A stretch of DNA of 64,000 bases from Sphagnum compactum. Taxonomy: Eukaryota; Bryophyta; Sphagnopsida; Sphagnales. Shown here in pieces: positions 60,135 through 64,000 of this stretch. The DNA lies in assembly GCA_965153455.1 (NCBI GenBank), contig OZ234494.1, positions 16,368,001 through 16,432,000 on the forward strand, in the 5' to 3' direction. The position numbers and the translations under genes are program-made. The stretch's first letter is position 1, and each line of letters begins with the position of its first letter. The notes beneath the pieces are model-generated. The model saw only the letters and a program-made list of their open reading frames with translations. It was not told where the DNA came from and did no database searches.

Positions 60135-60492
60135 AGTGAACCAGCACCCACCAGTGCACCATGAAGGATGAATGGCAAGTGGTCAGGAAACAGTTTTCTG
60201 TTGGCTTTCAGTTCCCTACGTAACTAGCTCAGTTGCTTTTTTTTTTTAACCTACCTATTAACAACCCACAAGCAGGTTGTTAGTAGGTAGGTAGTAAAAA
60301 CATCCCTTACATATGTATAAACCATCTACTTATCTAGAAGTTACTTATTTTCCTACCTGCCTATGTATGAGACCTATTTTCTACAGAATTGGTTACCAAG
60401 GTGAAACCAAATATTAACTCAGTTTAGGTTCATCCACAACTGAGTAATAGTGGGCATCCAGTGGATGGTACAATGGTGGGTGCTGGTTCACT
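60135..60492. mobile_element. MITE with 19-bp perfect inverted ends
   Basis: AGTGAACCAGCACCCACCA at 60135-60153 is exactly repeated in reverse complement at 60474-60492, and similarity continues inward for about ten more bases with mismatches. The element holds a strong hairpin at 60249-60292. No coding capacity; a target duplication was not resolved. Confidence 0.7.
60249..60292. repeat. 18-bp-stem hairpin of CCTA type
   Basis: ACCTACCTATTAACAACC at 60249-60266 pairs with 60275-60292 with one mismatch (a possible G-U pair in RNA), leaving an 8-base loop. Same CCTA/TAGG vocabulary as the clusters at 11.9, 12.7 and 21.4 kb. Confidence 0.85.
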
Positions 60493-63400
60493 GGGGCCTA
60501 CATGTACATGTGTAGCTTAAGGGTTAAAGTTTCATATTGATCATCTTAAATTCAGCTTCACATTATAAAACTGCCAGTATGTGTAGGGCCTAGGGTAAGG
60601 CCCTGAGGTGTGGTGTTCCCAAAGTAACGGTCCTAGGATGAGGAGGTAGTCCAGTAAGGCCCTGCATTTCAGGATTGTACCCCCCAGGTGAACACTATCA
60701 CGAGTGTAAACATACAAAGATCAATGAGGATGCTCTTAAATAGGAATTTTCTTATGTAACCTTAGTGGCAATCATCCTTAGGAAGATTTAGCCCAATATG
60801 ACTCTAACCCATATATGAAATGCAAATTTTTAATCAACTTTCTATGTTTTTGGCTACACACTAAAAATCAAATGTAAATTTTTGGCAATTTTTATTATTT
60901 TTTCTCACTTCTAGAGATAAAAACCTTCCATGATCGCTTCATTTTCTTTTTTTTTAATTCATTTTTTGACAAATTTTCACCAATAAAAAAAGGTTGATCA
61001 TGAGGTGGTAGGAGTGGCAGCACTTTACATCTTCAAGAGGCATCTTACACTTACTTAGTAGGTGTAAGTAAGTCTACGATAAAACCCCAAGCTAATGACA
61101 TTCACAAAATAAACGGTCTATGACAAGGCAATAATCAAGTCTAGCTCCACATTTTGAGAATGACCTACACCTTGGGATTTTACCCATCATAAAGCACAAG
61201 GCATTTGTTATCATGAACTTAAGCACAAATAATTAGATCAAGAGGCATAGGTGGGGAAATGTTCTTAATGTCATTCCCATTGAATGAAAATTATGCCTAT
61301 TTAGAAAGTAAATTTAGAAACATGCATACTTACATCCATGGATATAAAGAGCAAAGGTATTCATGGAACTTGCATTTTTCAATTAAATGCATATTCACTC
61401 ACTAACTTGAAAGTTTTTTAATTCTTTCAATGGCCATGTAAGGACATTTTATGATTAACTTTAAAAGCAATTTAGTGAGGTAGATGCACAAATGGTAACC
61501 TTTTTCATTAAGAATGTCACGACCCTAACCTTGAACTCGTGACCAAAACACAGGCATGGAAAGGTGTGAGTCAAAGGTGCAACCCAGGAGTCACATTTGC
61601 ATTCTTGGGAATGTGAGGGAATGAACCCACACACTCCCAAATGAATTCCCACTTTGGGAATTGGAATCTTTATGAAGTCTTGAATTTTCAAATATGTATT
61701 TTAGGGTCATTGGATTAAAGAGTTCGTTATACCATTGGAAATCTATTGAAACTTAGACATCTAAAATGGGTTCGCATGACCCATTTGAGTACTTAAAACA
61801 CAAGTTATGGTCAAAAGAAAGGCCAGGAGTCAACGTGCCAATTTGACTTTTGACCACTAAAAGCTAGGAATCGCCCTAAAATACGTGTGTGCAAATGGCG
61901 TGCTACATATCGTTGGAAAGCTCTTGACAAGGATAGAACTTTGCTTTGAACCTCATTTCAATCGAAGCTTTTCACAAGAAGTTATGGCCCTCCAAAGTGT
62001 CAAGAGTATTAATTATGGGAGTTTCGGGACTCCCAACTTGGGACAAAATGACATTTGGATACAGCCCCCGTGGTTAATCACATAGAATACTATAAGGTGG
62101 AAGGTGGTGACTTCCCCCAAGTCCGAACAATGGTGAATATTGTGAGTTCATGTATGCTTGTGGCTTGTCCACGTACCAAAATTGTTCCAACTATGCACTA
62201 ACCAACTTGTTGTTTGGTTTGTGCAAATCCGCATGAATAGTTGACCTGCTTAGCACTTTTCCTAGTCCCTATCTCGAAGCTCTAGCACGCCCCTTTTACC
62301 CCCGAAATGCTGCAAGTTAGGGAATATACTCTAACTCCTTCTTCCATTATTTTCAACTTCAAATTCGCATTTGAATTTTTCAAGGTGTTTGGGTGTGCGT
62401 CAAAAAAATTAAAATAATTAAAAGAATCATTAAGTGTTGAAAACAAGTCGAAAACATTTCTTGAATTATTGGTCACTTTTGTTAAATGCATTCAAAACTT
62501 TAACAATAGTCTTTGAAAGTTTGTTTGTTTCAACCAATTCATTTGGATGCAATGGAAGGCACCCAAAAGGGAATTGTAAATATTGCTTCAAACCTTAGGG
62601 GAATCTGATAAAAACCAAACTCAAAAAGGTTCATAACACCAATAATTCATCTTTTTAAATTCTTTCTTAAAGGATGGAATGAACAAAAGCAATGGTATCC
62701 CTAATTCGAACACAAACTTCTCTCTTACAAGTGGTTGACCAACATAAAACCTTTTCAAGTGATAATATTATGATAACCATTTTTTGTGGAAACCAAGGTG
62801 GACATCTAAGAAAAGATAGTCAAGAAAAAAACACACAAGTTCCTTGGGTGATCTTTGGGGCATCACCCCTCTCACAAAAGATTCAAGGATTATATTTGCC
62901 TTCATCTTCATAAATCCTTCCAATCTTTCAAGCTTTTCATTATATTATTTTTTGAAGTAGTTTTTGTAGAGTAATATATGACAGTTATTGAAACATGTGC
63001 AAGCTAGCTCACTATTGTGAATTAGAATGGGATAACATCATTTTTTTGCTTTTCAAAATGGAAACATCACTTCAATGTTGGACAATCGGGATCAAAACTT
63101 TCATTTCACACTATCACACCATCAAGGTGTAATTATCAAACACATGAACAATTTCTTTTGTAGCATGCAAAATTTAACATTATTAGCCAAAGACCTAGGA
63201 AAAGCCCTAAAAGTTGAAGCTTTTGATTCTTACATCAAGAGATCCATGGGCACTATGGTCATAATGAAAGTTGAAAACATCAATTGGTTGGCATGATTCA
63301 TAAAAATATCTAACCTAGACAAGAATGATCTAACATAGGAACAACATGCATTATCTATTAAAAATTATTTTGAACCATCAAATTGATGCCATATTTGTGC

Positions 63401-63830
63401 CATTTCTTTGGCCACTATACTAAGTCATCTCCTTTTCTTCATCAAACTTCATCAATTCAAGCTAACAAAACATTAATTATAACATACAAGCACAAATTTC
63501 AATTCACAAATATAAGGTGACTAACAATTCAAATACCTTGGATCAAATGAAAACCAAACTTTGGAGAGTAACTTACACCAACAAGGAAGTGAAACATGGT
63601 TCCCTTTTTGCACACACTACATGTCTTTCAACTAAGCAAGTTTTAGGCAAATTCCTCCCCTTTCACAAATCTTTATTTTGGCCCACATTGTTTGGCTTAA
63701 GATAATTACATGGAAATTTTTTTGGCCAGGAGCTTGTCCAAATGCTATGTACCACACAACCCCTTCCTCCTTACCTTTGCATTTGTCAGGGGGTGCTGAC
63801 ATCCCCACGTACATGAAGGTACAATAATGA
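60493..63830. other. Intergenic DNA
   Basis: No gene recognised. 61500-62300 has a more mixed composition and repeat-like wording (for example TCGTTGGAAAGCTCTTGACA near 61910), as in the untranslated parts or LTRs of plant retrotransposons, but I find no boundaries or coding domains. Confidence 0.45.
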
Positions 63831-64000
63831 AGCATCAAGTGGTGATGCAGCTAGTGAGATCATAAAAACCCAGGAGATGCATCAGGTGGTGATGAAGTCG
63901 GTGAGATCACAAAAACCCAAGAGATGCATCAGGTGGTGATGCAGTCAGTGAAATCACAAAAACCAAGGAGATGCATCAAATGGTGATGCAGTCAGTGAGC
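63829..64000. repeat. 47-bp tandem repeat, cut by window end
   Basis: GGTGATG(C/A)AG starts at 63841, 63888, 63935 and 63982, exactly 47 bp apart. Each unit contains AGTGAGATCA-type sequence and AGATGCATCA. At least three and a half copies are seen, and the array runs past the right edge. Confidence 0.93.

Overview
The window looks like nuclear DNA from a land plant with a large, repeat-rich genome. It is very AT-rich and gene-poor. It holds one intact spliced gene, one dead copy of a plant-like alpha-tubulin gene, one nearly complete chromovirus (Ty3/gypsy LTR retrotransposon with a chromodomain) and many short non-autonomous elements and tandem repeats. The retrotransposon's Gag and reverse transcriptase read more like the Tcn1/fungal type of chromovirus than the usual flowering-plant lineages. 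From general knowledge of where that type occurs, this hints at a lycophyte, fern or bryophyte-grade plant, but no tree was built. Homology calls come from recognising family motifs by eye; no database was searched.

The only gene I regard as functional is on the minus strand at 56187-58938. It is a six-exon histidine-containing phosphotransfer protein (AHP), the cytokinin phosphorelay shuttle. No long open frame reveals it: it appears only when the short exons are joined across five GT-AG introns, whose phases all fit. It predicts about 235 residues, with the phospho-accepting His in an HQFKGSS motif. Its first exon is GC-rich and adds about 80 low-complexity, Cys- and Glu-rich residues not usual in the family.

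Layout. 1-9600: AT-rich sequence with a GC-richer island (about 448-1430) that opens with a hairpin, a decayed zinc-knuckle relic near 3.7 kb, a short CACTA-ended MITE at 5.3 kb and a possible transposon ORF relic at 8.1 kb. 9620-13130: a candidate 3.5-kb non-autonomous CACTA-type element with TTGCAAC motifs and CCTA/TAGG palindromes; part of it recurs inverted from 21057. 13.1-29.6 kb: AT-rich, with a 64-bp tandem repeat at 17.1 kb and no recognised gene. 29689-31066: alpha-tubulin retropseudogene. 32.9-35.3 kb: diverged repeats and a MITE. 37888-44360: the chromovirus, on the minus strand, with 386-bp LTRs and a GTATA target-site duplication; both reading frames carry in-frame stops. 44.4-56.2 kb: more MITEs, a C-rich repeat at 48.1 kb and a 79-bp tandem repeat at 49.2 kb. 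56.2-59.3 kb: the AHP gene and its upstream region. 59.3-64.0 kb: intergenic, with a MITE containing an 18-bp-stem hairpin and, at the right edge, a 47-bp tandem repeat that runs out of the window.

There is no operon-like organisation and no tRNA, rRNA or CRISPR that I can see. Most of the long open frames are chance products of AT-rich or repetitive DNA.
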